From Spirochaetaceae bacterium 4572_59 (GTDB taxonomy: Bacteria; Spirochaetota; Spirochaetia; DSM-2461), in contig NBMC01000009.1 of assembly GCA_002084805.1 (NCBI GenBank), forward strand, positions 23,696 to 87,695: a DNA stretch of 64,000 nucleotides, read 5' to 3'. Both the position numbers and the translations under genes were made by a program. Shown piece after piece: positions 46,006-54,156 of this stretch; position 1 is the stretch's first letter; each line of letters begins with the position of its first letter. The notes beneath the pieces were generated by a model, which saw only the letters and a program-made list of their open reading frames with translations, had not been told where the DNA came from and made no database searches.

Positions 46006-46969
46006 TCGTTCCGCCACGGTCCTCACGAACAGACATTTCTGCAACTTTCTCCGCAACCCGGAATTTAGCACTCCGGGAAGGAAGGTTTTCCTGAATCTCA
46101 GCTTTTGTGGGAATCACAGGTTTCCTGGTCAGAATATCTACAATCTTTACATCACCACAGGTACAACGAGGTGCCTCGGGAGGGCAGATACAGGTTTTAT
46201 TCAGATCTTTAAAATAGTGTTTTACAATCCGGTCTTCCAGAGAATGAAAAGTAATAACACCGATTCTACCACCGATTTTGAGAATTTTTATGGCATTTTC
46301 TAGGGTATCCTTCAAACGATTAAGCTCTCCGTTCACCTCGATACGGATAGCCTGAAAGGTACGGGTCGCAGGATGAATACGCCCATGCCTGTAATTTCCG
46401 GGAACGGCATTAAAGACAAGATCTGACAGAGCCGCAGCGGTTTCAACAGGAGCCTCCTGACGGACACGGACAATGGCCTTGGCTATACGTCTCGAGTAGC
46501 GTTCCTCACCATAGGCATATATAAGATTGGAAAGCTTTTCTTCACTGTATTCATTCACAATAATTTCTGCAGTGAGCGGATTATCCGGATTCAACCGCAT
46601 ATCCAGAGGTTCATCTTTTCTGAAGGTAAATCCCCTTCCGCTTTTTTCATAATGAAAAACCGAGATTCCCAGATCCATAAAAATACGATCTGGTCTATCC
46701 TGATCAGGATAGCAGGAAAAATACTGATCAAACCAGGTATGAACAAAATTCACACGGTCCCCAAAGGGAGCCAGGCGCTGTTCAGCGACTTTCTGAATGG
46801 CAGCATCCGCATCAAGGCCTATAACATTGAGAGAGGGATAGCGTTTCAGAAACTCTTCAGAGTGTCCGCCCTCACCCATGGTACAATCTATCAAAAGTTG
46901 ATCATCCGCGGTAGGAGCCAGAAAAGAGCAAACTTCATCTTTCATTATTGAATAATGTACTATATCCAT
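45998..46969 (-). CDS. rsmH: 16S rRNA m4C1402 methyltransferase RsmH (MraW)
   Basis: 323 residues. MDIVHYSIMKDEVCSFL opening, SAM loop DCTMGEGGHSEEFL (about 28-41), FMDLGISVFHYEKSGRGFTF, and the C-terminal GRIGVITFHSLEDRIVKHYF. It methylates C1402 of 16S rRNA in the ribosomal P site. The Cys-rich CICPPEAPRCTCG stretch near the end is common in this family. Three bases after mraZ. Confidence 0.97.
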   Translation of the reverse strand: MDIVHYSIMKDEVCSFLAPTADDQLLIDCTMGEGGHSEEFLKRYPSLNVIGLDADAAIQKVAEQRLAPFGDRVNFVHTWFDQYFSCYPDQDRPDRIFMDLGISVFHYEKSGRGFTFRKDEPLDMRLNPDNPLTAEIIVNEYSEEKLSNLIYAYGEERYSRRIAKAIVRVRQEAPVETAAALSDLVFNAVPGNYRHGRIHPATRTFQAIRIEVNGELNRLKDTLENAIKILKIGGRIGVITFHSLEDRIVKHYFKDLNKTCICPPEAPRCTCGDVKIVDILTRKPVIPTKAEIQENLPSRSAKFRVAEKVAEMSVREDRGGTNV

Positions 46970-46972
46970 ACT

Positions 46973-47431
46973 TTAAAACCCCAAATCTCCCATATCCGCC
47001 AAACTGTTCCAGCCATCCTTGATAGATGCAGCACAGGCCTCTTCATACTCTTCATACATTCTCTCATCCCAGATTTCCACATGGTCATCCATACCGATAA
47101 GACAACAATCTCTATTCAGTCCGACTGATTTCATCAGAGAGGGAAGGAGTTTCACTCTCCCGCTCTTGTCTACGGAAATTTCTTCCGCCGGTGCAATCAA
47201 TCTCCGGTAAATCTGCTGTGACTGCTCTTTAAAAAGAGAGTTTTTTGCAGTCAAAGCTCCAACAAGGCGACCCCATCGGTCAAGGGGAAACAACCAAAGA
47301 CATCTCTCAACGCTCTTGGTAAGGACAAGAGTCTCCACAGGAAGCTGATTTCTCAGCTTAGAAGGCAACATTAAGCGGCCTTTATCATCTAGAGTTCCAT
47401 TAAATTGTCCTCGAATTCCCTTTATTTCCAC
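46973..47431 (-). CDS. mraZ: Transcriptional regulator MraZ
   Basis: 152 residues, GTG start behind AGGAAG. Two SpoVT/AbrB-like half-domains: residues 8-50 (FNGTLDDKGRLMLPSKLRNQ) and 80-125 (PAEEISVDKSGRVKLLPSLM). MraZ forms rings that bind phased direct repeats upstream of its own gene and represses the division cluster. A perfect set of such repeats covers the start here. First gene of the block, behind a strong promoter. Confidence 0.96.
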   Translation of the reverse strand: MEIKGIRGQFNGTLDDKGRLMLPSKLRNQLPVETLVLTKSVERCLWLFPLDRWGRLVGALTAKNSLFKEQSQQIYRRLIAPAEEISVDKSGRVKLLPSLMKSVGLNRDCCLIGMDDHVEIWDERMYEEYEEACAASIKDGWNSLADMGDLGF

Positions 47432-47470
47432 GACTTCCTACAATTTACCACGTTTTACCACTTGTTTCCA
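47428..47470 (-). promoter_or_regulatory. MraZ operator: TGG boxes every 10 bases
   Basis: Read on the minus strand, TGG boxes end blocks at exact 10-base steps: 47470-68, 47460-58, 47450-48, a degenerate TAG at 47440-38, then TGG at 47430-28 inside the start codon region. Two adjacent decamers are near identical, GTGGTAAAAC and GTGGTAAATT. Known MraZ sites are TGG-containing direct repeats with 10-base period. The array runs from the promoter -10 to the mraZ start, so binding should block initiation. Confidence 0.8.
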
Positions 47471-47498
47471 TATTAAGCATAGAAATTTTGATTGTCAA
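47470..47498 (-). promoter_or_regulatory. Sigma-70 promoter of the mraZ/division block
   Basis: Minus strand: TTGACA (47498-47493), 17-base spacer, TAATAT (47475-47470). The -35 is a perfect consensus and the spacing ideal. The predicted start near 47463 falls within the MraZ boxes, 32 bases before the GTG. This is the clearest promoter in the window. Confidence 0.8.
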
Positions 47499-47572
47499 TA
47501 AAGATTAAGAAAGTGATCCGGCTAATTATTAAATAGACAGAAAAAACCTACACACCTGTATAGTGCTTAAGC

Positions 47573-47604
47573 AAAAAAAAAGCTCCGGACATTATTCCGA
47601 AGCT
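47573..47604 (-). terminator. Rho-independent terminator after the GH57 gene
   Basis: On minus-strand RNA, AGCTTCGGA pairs with TCCGGAGCT (one G-U pair) around a six-base loop and runs into nine U residues. It begins 22 bases after the GH57 stop and separates that operon from the mraZ promoter. Confidence 0.85.
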
Positions 47605-47625
47605 AAATCAACAGAGAATACCCTT

Positions 47626-49230
47626 TTATTCTTTCTTGAAGATTCTATAATCCAGAAAGGGAAAAATGTTATCCCGCTTCTCCAGTTTTGTTAACCATTC
47701 TGTCTTAATGGTATTCCTGGACAGAGAATCATAGATATAGTTAAAATTATGAATATGTGTCTTAATTCTTTTTCTGGCATAGGGTACCGTTGTTCCCGCT
47801 TTCATAATAAAGGGCCAGTCGGAAGCCTGGGACAGGAGAACTTCCCTTGCTGCCTGATTAAGGGTTCTCTCTTTCAGACCTTTTTCATCGGGAAATCTTT
47901 CTACAAGTTCCTGCATACGCTCTATCAGCTTATGCGTATGACGATAAATCCAGTCATTACTACCATCCAGCCACACCTGTCCGTACCCCTTATCTCCCCA
48001 ACTGGCAAAAGCAGGTTTTGTAACCTGATTTTCAGGATAAACTTTCAGATAGTCTGTGGGAGTAAGCAAAGCCAGGTCATCAGAACGTCTGGCAGTTTCT
48101 CTGATCACCGCTTCCAGAAAATCAGGTCCCTCAAACCACCAGTGGCCAAAAAGCTCCGCATCATAGGGTGCAGAAATAAGAGGGGGACGATCCATATACT
48201 GCCCTAGTGTTGCACACTGCTTAACTCTGTTGTCAACAAAGGTTCTGGCATGCTCTACAGCTTTGTTTTTTGCGACTGCTCCATCATAATACTCTTTCTG
48301 ATTTGTTTTACCTGTAATGGCGTGATACTTAAAACCGGTATTCACACGGTTTATGCCATCATTGATAAAGGGTGCAATATAATCCAGAGGGAGATCAAAT
48401 CCAAGATCTCTATAAAAATCCCTGTAAACCGGATCCCCGGGATAACCATCGCTTGCAGACCACACAGCCCTGGAGGAGGCCCGGTCACGAGCAAAAGCAG
48501 TAACACCGTTAGGGCAGCTAATAGGAGCATACACTCCACGAGCAGGCCGATCTTCAGCATAGAGGACACCATGAGTAGATGATATGAAATACTTGATCCC
48601 ATAATTTCTCAGATACTCCTCTACTCCGGGAAAATAACCGCATTCAGGTAGCCAGATACCCGCAGGCATTTTTGAAAAAATCCTGTCATGAGATTCGACT
48701 CCTGTCATTATCTGAGCTCTAATCATTTCAGGATAGGACTGATAATGAGGAAGAAAGGAGTGGGTAGCACAAGTTGTAATGAGTTCAAGATAACCCGCAT
48801 GCTGAAAATAACGAATTTTCTTCAGGATATTCCGTTCATAAACATCTTCAAACTCTTTCAAGTTTAAAGAGTAAAAATCATTGTACATTTCTGATAACTT
48901 CAAAACCTTCGCATCATGACGGTTCCGGTCCAGCTCTTTTGAAGCCAGTTTCAGAAGAAGATCCAGATGATCCACATAGCGTTGCATCAAAAGATCATCC
49001 TGCAACATATGTGCCAGAGTAGGAGAAATTGACATGGTTAATCTGAAAGGAACAGCATCCTTTTCCAAACGGTCAAAAACTCTTAAGAGAGGCAGATATG
49101 TTTCAGAAATAGCTTCAAACAGCCATGCCTCTTCCAGAAAGTGTTCATACTCGGGATGCCTGACAAAAGGAAGGTGCGTATGGAGGACAAGAGATAGCAG
49201 CCCTTTTTTATTTGTTAGTGTATCAATCAT
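47626..49230 (-). CDS. GH57 1,4-alpha-glucan branching-type enzyme
   Basis: 534 residues from the ATG at 49230 (GAGGAACA eight bases upstream); a longer frame lies in the upstream gene. GH57 catalytic barrel: LVLHTHLPFVRHPEYEHFLE opening, nucleophile Glu196 in GIWLPECGYFPG, and acid Asp357 in APYDAELFGHWWFEG. The C-terminal helical domain with WLDGSNDWIYRHTHKLIERM is typical of the glycogen branching subfamily. It would make alpha-1,6 branches in storage glucan. Eight-base overlap with the DUF4912 gene suggests a joint role. Confidence 0.92.
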   Translation of the reverse strand: MIDTLTNKKGLLSLVLHTHLPFVRHPEYEHFLEEAWLFEAISETYLPLLRVFDRLEKDAVPFRLTMSISPTLAHMLQDDLLMQRYVDHLDLLLKLASKELDRNRHDAKVLKLSEMYNDFYSLNLKEFEDVYERNILKKIRYFQHAGYLELITTCATHSFLPHYQSYPEMIRAQIMTGVESHDRIFSKMPAGIWLPECGYFPGVEEYLRNYGIKYFISSTHGVLYAEDRPARGVYAPISCPNGVTAFARDRASSRAVWSASDGYPGDPVYRDFYRDLGFDLPLDYIAPFINDGINRVNTGFKYHAITGKTNQKEYYDGAVAKNKAVEHARTFVDNRVKQCATLGQYMDRPPLISAPYDAELFGHWWFEGPDFLEAVIRETARRSDDLALLTPTDYLKVYPENQVTKPAFASWGDKGYGQVWLDGSNDWIYRHTHKLIERMQELVERFPDEKGLKERTLNQAAREVLLSQASDWPFIMKAGTTVPYARKRIKTHIHNFNYIYDSLSRNTIKTEWLTKLEKRDNIFPFLDYRIFKKE

Positions 49231-49972
49231 TAAATTGTTCCTCATCCAGAAGATCGTGTATAGGGATAATACGCTGAGGGATTTCAGTATAACCGGAAAC
49301 ACCATGTGCTTCACCAAACTCCGATGAAAAACCGGACAGCCTGATCAATTCACTGCTGTTTGAATTATCATTTTGGCGAGATGAGCTTACATACTCTCTG
49401 GTTGTTTCAATAATATTGGAACGAACGACCAGGTAGTCCTTATCATCAATAAGCGCTCTGATTTCAGCACAATAAAAAGTATCAGTACTGGGAAGATTTA
49501 CATATCTTCTAAAATCCACCGGTTTTATGGGGATATCAAAGTAATCCAGAATATCATCATCTGAATATTTACAACTGTCCAACTCTACTATGCGAAGCAG
49601 AAGGCTCTTAAAGTTCGGAGTATTCTCAATTTCTTCAGCTTTTTTATCTTCCAGATCCCAGTAACAATAAATCCAGGAGGGATCACGAAGCAGAACCTTA
49701 ATACCTGTGTCATTATAGCGCAGGGGAAGTTCCAGATCATCATCCATACCAAGATCAATTTCCTCGTTTTGAGAAATAGAGAATTTTCTGGATTCCATCT
49801 GAATAGCCAGATTGTTTAATTCTTCCCGCTCAATACGGTCTTCCTCATACGCATCAAGAAGAATACCAACAAGAGTATCCTTATTCACGCCGGAAGTAAC
49901 AAGGATACTAGCTCTGCTTGATATTTCAATTAGCTGTTCATAAGAGAAAGAATGAAGACGTTCTTTTGTCAT
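49223..49972 (-). CDS. DUF4912-domain protein linked to GH57 enzyme
   Basis: 249 residues. An N-terminal helical segment (LHSFSYEQLIEISSRASILV), an acidic linker, and a DUF4912 domain from about residue 80 (GIKVLLRDPSWIYCYWDLED, then FYCAEIRALIDDKDYLVVRS), which resembles a carbohydrate-binding beta-sandwich. DUF4912 genes are commonly next to GH57 branching enzymes, as here. No signal, so cytoplasmic. A role in binding or regulating glucan is inferred, not shown. Confidence 0.8.
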   Translation of the reverse strand: MTKERLHSFSYEQLIEISSRASILVTSGVNKDTLVGILLDAYEEDRIEREELNNLAIQMESRKFSISQNEEIDLGMDDDLELPLRYNDTGIKVLLRDPSWIYCYWDLEDKKAEEIENTPNFKSLLLRIVELDSCKYSDDDILDYFDIPIKPVDFRRYVNLPSTDTFYCAEIRALIDDKDYLVVRSNIIETTREYVSSSRQNDNSNSSELIRLSGFSSEFGEAHGVSGYTEIPQRIIPIHDLLDEEQFND

Positions 49973-50134
49973 TTACTACCCATTCCAATTTATGATTTAC
50001 TAAATCGTAGAAAAAATGCTGAAACCCTGTTATGGGGGGTAAGGTTACAGCAATTCTTACAAGATTTAGTTTTATTCAATGCAACAATACTATGACTGTT
50101 TACAAGAATCACCCTTTTCCGTCAATATATAAAG
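49973..50134. promoter_or_regulatory. Divergent control region between the two GH57 transcripts
   Basis: The 162-base gap must hold both promoters, but no -35/-10 pair is convincing. An 8-base perfect inverted repeat, ACTAAATC at 49999-50006 and GATTTAGT at 50063-50070, could be a regulator site or an RNA arm. The plus-strand ATG at 50135 has only AAAG as ribosome site. Confidence 0.35.
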
Positions 50135-52495
50135 ATGAAAACTGTCATTATTCATGGGCATTTCTACCAGCCCCCCCGAGAAAACCCATGGTCAGGTATA
50201 ATTGAAGACCAACCCACAGCCTATCCCTATGATAACTGGAATCAGAAAATACAGGAAGAGTGCTATCAATCAAACTGCTGGTCTCCGGTCCTCAACGGTG
50301 AAGGCCAAGTGGTCTGCCAGTTCAATAACTACGATTATATCTCTTTCAATTTCGGCCCCACACTACTCTCATGGATAAAAGAATACGCGTCAGCCAGCTA
50401 TGAGAAAATTCGTAAAGCTGATAGAAATAGTATTTACCTGAACAAGGGCCATGGCAACGCAATGGCACAGGTCTACAACCATATCATCATGCCCCTGGCA
50501 AATGAAAAAGACAGGATAACCCAGATAGAGTGGGGTATCAAAGATTTCCAGCATCACTTTGAAAGAGATCCCGAAGGTATGTGGCTGGCAGAAACAGCGA
50601 TACATCCGGAAACAGCAGAAGAACTTGTAAAAGCTGGTATCAAATATACCGTACTATCCCCCTGGCAGGCTGATTTAATTACAAAGAACGGCAGTGATAC
50701 AATCAAGGCCGAAAACAGGAAAGAACTGTGGCAGCATCCCTGGATCATTCCCTGCCCCAGCGGCGATCTTACAGTATTTTTCTATCACCCCGGCCTTTCA
50801 AGCGATATTTCCTTTCAGCATCTTCTCCGGGATGCAAACCTGTTCTATTCACGAGTAAACCAGGAACTCGATGATCCTGGAACGACTCTCCTTTCTATTG
50901 CCACAGATGGTGAGATCTACGGGCATCATGAGAAATGGGGCAATATGGGTCTATCAGCCTTTATATCAAAAGTTCTGGCTGACGACTCTCTGTGTATCAG
51001 TAATTTTGCCGCCAGAATGGATATGGAAAATCCCGCTGGAACAGTGGGACTACAGAAGGGAGAAGACGAAAAAGGCTCCTCATGGAGCTGTTCCCATGGT
51101 GTCTCGAGATGGTATAAGGACTGCGGTTGTAATACCGGCGGAAAAGAAGAGTGGGACCAGGCATGGAGAACCCCACTCCGTGATGGTCTGAACAGTTTAT
51201 CAAATGAGACTGACAGAATTTATGAAAAAGAAATGGCCCGCCTCACTGGCAGGGACCCATGGGAAGTTCGTAACAAATACATTGAAGTTTTACTGAATCC
51301 GTCAAAAGCGAATCAGTTTTACAAAGAAAACGGTCCAGGGAAAAAATCCCTTTCCGACAGGAATCTATTTTTCAGCTTGCTGGAAGGCCAGAAAAACAAG
51401 ATGTTTATGTTCACCTCCTGCGGATGGTTTTTTTCAGATATTGCAGGGATAGAAGCCCGTCAGAACCTTATGTATGCGGCACGTACCATTGATCTTTATT
51501 CACTTTTCTTCTCAATTTCTCAGGAAACCACTCTGCTGGATTATCTTAGCGATGCAGAAAGCAACGACATAACAAAAGGAAATGCTGCTGTCCTGTATAC
51601 AAGCCAGAAATTCGTAAGTAAAAAGCAGGAATTCAAACTGATTGCCTCTATAATTCTAAGCCATTTCTATGATTTGGAGGATTTAGGGGATCGACAAGGG
51701 TTTTTTAAAACAATAAGCTACAAATCTGAAAGAACTGGAGAGGTGCTCCATGCGGGAGAAATTATCATCTGCAATTTTTTAACCCGGTCCAGAAAATCCT
51801 ACCGCTTTGAAATCCTAGCAGACAGAAGACTATTCACCAGAATGACAGTAATTTGTGAAAATAAATCCTGTATTCTCTATCCTGAAGAAATGCCTCTTTC
51901 TTTTAGAATATCCCTGATGAAGCATCTATCCATCTCCAGAAATACTTCTTCCCAGTCTATCAGTGACAGATTCTACGACATGGTATCACAGCTGAATGAG
52001 ATGATGTGCCTGGGAATGCCGAATGATAATTCATTGAAAGAGTCATTAGATGCCCTTCTCTATTTTACCCTGAGAGAGATTACCTACCTAATGGGTCAGG
52101 AAATAGAGGGTTCATGGATGAACTTCCAGGAAATAGTCAAAACCGCGGCCAAGTGGGAAATTAGCCTGCCTAAAGATTTAACACTATGGCTGAGAGATAT
52201 TCTTGAGAAGGGAATTAACAGATGGAGCAAAAAAGATCTTCATAATAGAGCTGAATGGGAGAGGGCTTATAAGAAATTGAAAGTGATACTAAATCCATCT
52301 TGGCACATCCCCGGCATACCCCTGACCCATACACAGACCGGTAGGATCTGTGATGTGCTCCTGCATTCTGAAGAGGGAGTCCGCATATTGAATTCCCGTA
52401 GAGATGATATCAGAGATAATTTTTTTCAGATTCTTAATCTGGCTGCGGATTTTCACCCTCATAGCTGTGGGGTTTCTGAAACAGATAAATCATAA
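50135..52495 (+). CDS. GH57 family glycosidase with DUF3536 domain
   Basis: 786 residues. The N-terminal barrel opens with IIHGHFYQPPRENPWSG and has nucleophile candidate Glu153 (MWLAETAIHPET) and acid candidate Asp258 (IATDGEIYGHHEKWG). The rest (about 300-786) is the DUF3536 region, including CGWFFSDIAGIEARQNLMYA. Members are treated as alpha-amylase/alpha-glucan acting, but few are characterised. No signal peptide, so likely cytosolic. Divergent from the branching enzyme. Its last 62 bases overlap the end of the convergent methyltransferase gene. Confidence 0.9.
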   Translation: MKTVIIHGHFYQPPRENPWSGIIEDQPTAYPYDNWNQKIQEECYQSNCWSPVLNGEGQVVCQFNNYDYISFNFGPTLLSWIKEYASASYEKIRKADRNSIYLNKGHGNAMAQVYNHIIMPLANEKDRITQIEWGIKDFQHHFERDPEGMWLAETAIHPETAEELVKAGIKYTVLSPWQADLITKNGSDTIKAENRKELWQHPWIIPCPSGDLTVFFYHPGLSSDISFQHLLRDANLFYSRVNQELDDPGTTLLSIATDGEIYGHHEKWGNMGLSAFISKVLADDSLCISNFAARMDMENPAGTVGLQKGEDEKGSSWSCSHGVSRWYKDCGCNTGGKEEWDQAWRTPLRDGLNSLSNETDRIYEKEMARLTGRDPWEVRNKYIEVLLNPSKANQFYKENGPGKKSLSDRNLFFSLLEGQKNKMFMFTSCGWFFSDIAGIEARQNLMYAARTIDLYSLFFSISQETTLLDYLSDAESNDITKGNAAVLYTSQKFVSKKQEFKLIASIILSHFYDLEDLGDRQGFFKTISYKSERTGEVLHAGEIIICNFLTRSRKSYRFEILADRRLFTRMTVICENKSCILYPEEMPLSFRISLMKHLSISRNTSSQSISDRFYDMVSQLNEMMCLGMPNDNSLKESLDALLYFTLREITYLMGQEIEGSWMNFQEIVKTAAKWEISLPKDLTLWLRDILEKGINRWSKKDLHNRAEWERAYKKLKVILNPSWHIPGIPLTHTQTGRICDVLLHSEEGVRILNSRRDDIRDNFFQILNLAADFHPHSCGVSETDKS

Positions 52496-53309
52496 CATCT
52501 CCCCAAACGAGAGGTTTCACCATGGAATCGACCAGCTTCTTCAACCAGTCAGGGGCACATCCCTTTCCAAGACCGCCCCATGTTTTTTTCCGGATAATAT
52601 GAAAGCCAGATTTCTTTGCCAATAAGGGCAGAGTATGAAGAGAAAACAAAAAAAGGTGATCTGGAATAGCCGAACGCCACTTCTCCTGAAAAAGAAGGGC
52701 CTGCAGACCATGGCTGTTGGGAGTTGCACAGATATAATAACCCCCTGGCTTAAGAACCCGGTATATTTCCGCCATAAACTCATCGGGTCTGTTTATGTGC
52801 TCAATCACATGGGAATTATGAACGAATTGGAAACTATTGTCTGAAAACCCGGCCTCTTCCAGGGTCCCGGGAAAAATAGGAACTCCGAAATTACGGGTTC
52901 CGAACTCTGCAGCAGCCCTGCACACCTCCACTCCCTCTGCACGCCATCCTTGATCCTTCAGAGAGGCGGAGAGCCTGCCTGTTGCACAGCCGATATCCAG
53001 AAAAGATCTGTTTTCTTCGCTTGTGCTGACAAGTTCGTCAAATCCGATATCCCTCAGTCCCAGTTTCATCAGGTTCAGAAAGTTTTCTTCATTCTCTTTT
53101 TCATAATGGAAGTACTCATCATCATAACGTTCCAGAATATCCTCTGCTACGGGCTGAGGATTCTGCATCAGAAGCTTACACTGACGACATGCTACCCAAT
53201 GACTTTTCCCCACAGACCAACGGGGAACAAAACTCACTCCCCCGCAGACAGGACAGGGGATTGACGCTCTGCTTTCATGCTGAGCTGGTTTTTTAGAAAA
53301 TGTTTTCAT
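52434..53309 (-). CDS. Class I SAM-dependent methyltransferase with N-terminal zinc-ribbon
   Basis: 291 residues. Four cysteines (CPVCGG at 19-22, then CRQC about 16 residues later) form a likely zinc ribbon. The methyltransferase core has SAM motif I FLDIGCATGRLSASL, an acidic end in GVEV, FVHNSHVIEHINRPDEF and LKPGGYYICATPN. This is the pattern of glycan- or lipid-type methyltransferases in sugar gene clusters (Methyltransf_11/23), but the substrate is unknown. Starts one base after the LytM-like gene. Confidence 0.85.
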   Translation of the reverse strand: MKTFSKKPAQHESRASIPCPVCGGVSFVPRWSVGKSHWVACRQCKLLMQNPQPVAEDILERYDDEYFHYEKENEENFLNLMKLGLRDIGFDELVSTSEENRSFLDIGCATGRLSASLKDQGWRAEGVEVCRAAAEFGTRNFGVPIFPGTLEEAGFSDNSFQFVHNSHVIEHINRPDEFMAEIYRVLKPGGYYICATPNSHGLQALLFQEKWRSAIPDHLFLFSLHTLPLLAKKSGFHIIRKKTWGGLGKGCAPDWLKKLVDSMVKPLVWGDVMIYLFQKPHSYEGENPQPD

Positions 53310-53310
53310 A

Positions 53311-54156
53311 CTACCTCACAACAGAAAAGTTGAATTGTCGACTTTCCTTATTTCCATAGAAATCCTCCATAGCCACTTCCATGGATGCCGATCCCGAATT
53401 CAAAATTATAGATCCTAGAAAGATATTTCCGTCCTTATCGTAAATATTTTTCAGGGAGATTCCATCCTGCAATGATAAATGATTATCCCTTTGGATAAGG
53501 GTATCAAGCTTTCGCTCCGCCTGGAGACTACCCAGATTATACAGCGAGACCATATAGGGCAGCAGCACGAGAGGATTCTTCTTAGCAACTTTATCTATCA
53601 CATGAATATAAACATCATATCCACCGGCAGGGATTACCATCCTCTGAACAACCGGGAATAACGTTCCATCTTCCGCAAGCAGATGCAGAGACAGGAGTTC
53701 TGGAGGAATACGATCATTCAATCCCGGGAGTATTAAGAGGGGATTCACAAGCCTTGTTAAACGGGCGTCACGGATACAGAAACGGTACTCTTCAAGATCC
53801 GGATTTGCATCTATCATCATATCCTGAGTGACTCGAGAAGGGACTGTTTTTACTGTTTCATCACTCAAACCCTCATATACAGATTGAAAGCCATTCTCAT
53901 GCTGCAGCACCAGGAGGGATGAACCACCCCCCGGAAGTGGAGAAAATGGATCCTGAATATAGCGAAAAACCACATCTCCCGCATCAAAAGGCCGAATCAA
54001 TTCTGGCTGACTGAACTGAAGTCCCCTATAGATTTTTTGATCCTCGACTTCACAGAATGATTTAATAATCCGATCCGGGTCAGAAGGCCACTGAAAAGCG
54101 ACAACAGGCAGAGAGTGGCAGATAAGAATCAATAAAGCGACACAATACGTTCTCAT
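53311..54156 (-). CDS. Secreted LytM/M23-fold protein without metal ligands
   Basis: 281 residues. A signal peptide (MRTYCVALLILICHSLPVVA) leads into an M23-like domain: FQWPSDPDRIIKSFCEVEDQ, YRGLQFSQPELIRPFDAGDV, LLVLQHENGFQSVYEGL. The zinc-binding H-x-G-x-D position reads YRGLQ and the later His-Leu reads Glu-Gly-Leu, so it cannot cut peptidoglycan. A second domain (about 140-281) resembles a beta-sandwich. Similar inactive LytM proteins (NlpD, EnvC) activate amidases. One-base overlap with the propeller gene. Confidence 0.65.
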   Translation of the reverse strand: MRTYCVALLILICHSLPVVAFQWPSDPDRIIKSFCEVEDQKIYRGLQFSQPELIRPFDAGDVVFRYIQDPFSPLPGGGSSLLVLQHENGFQSVYEGLSDETVKTVPSRVTQDMMIDANPDLEEYRFCIRDARLTRLVNPLLILPGLNDRIPPELLSLHLLAEDGTLFPVVQRMVIPAGGYDVYIHVIDKVAKKNPLVLLPYMVSLYNLGSLQAERKLDTLIQRDNHLSLQDGISLKNIYDKDGNIFLGSIILNSGSASMEVAMEDFYGNKESRQFNFSVVR

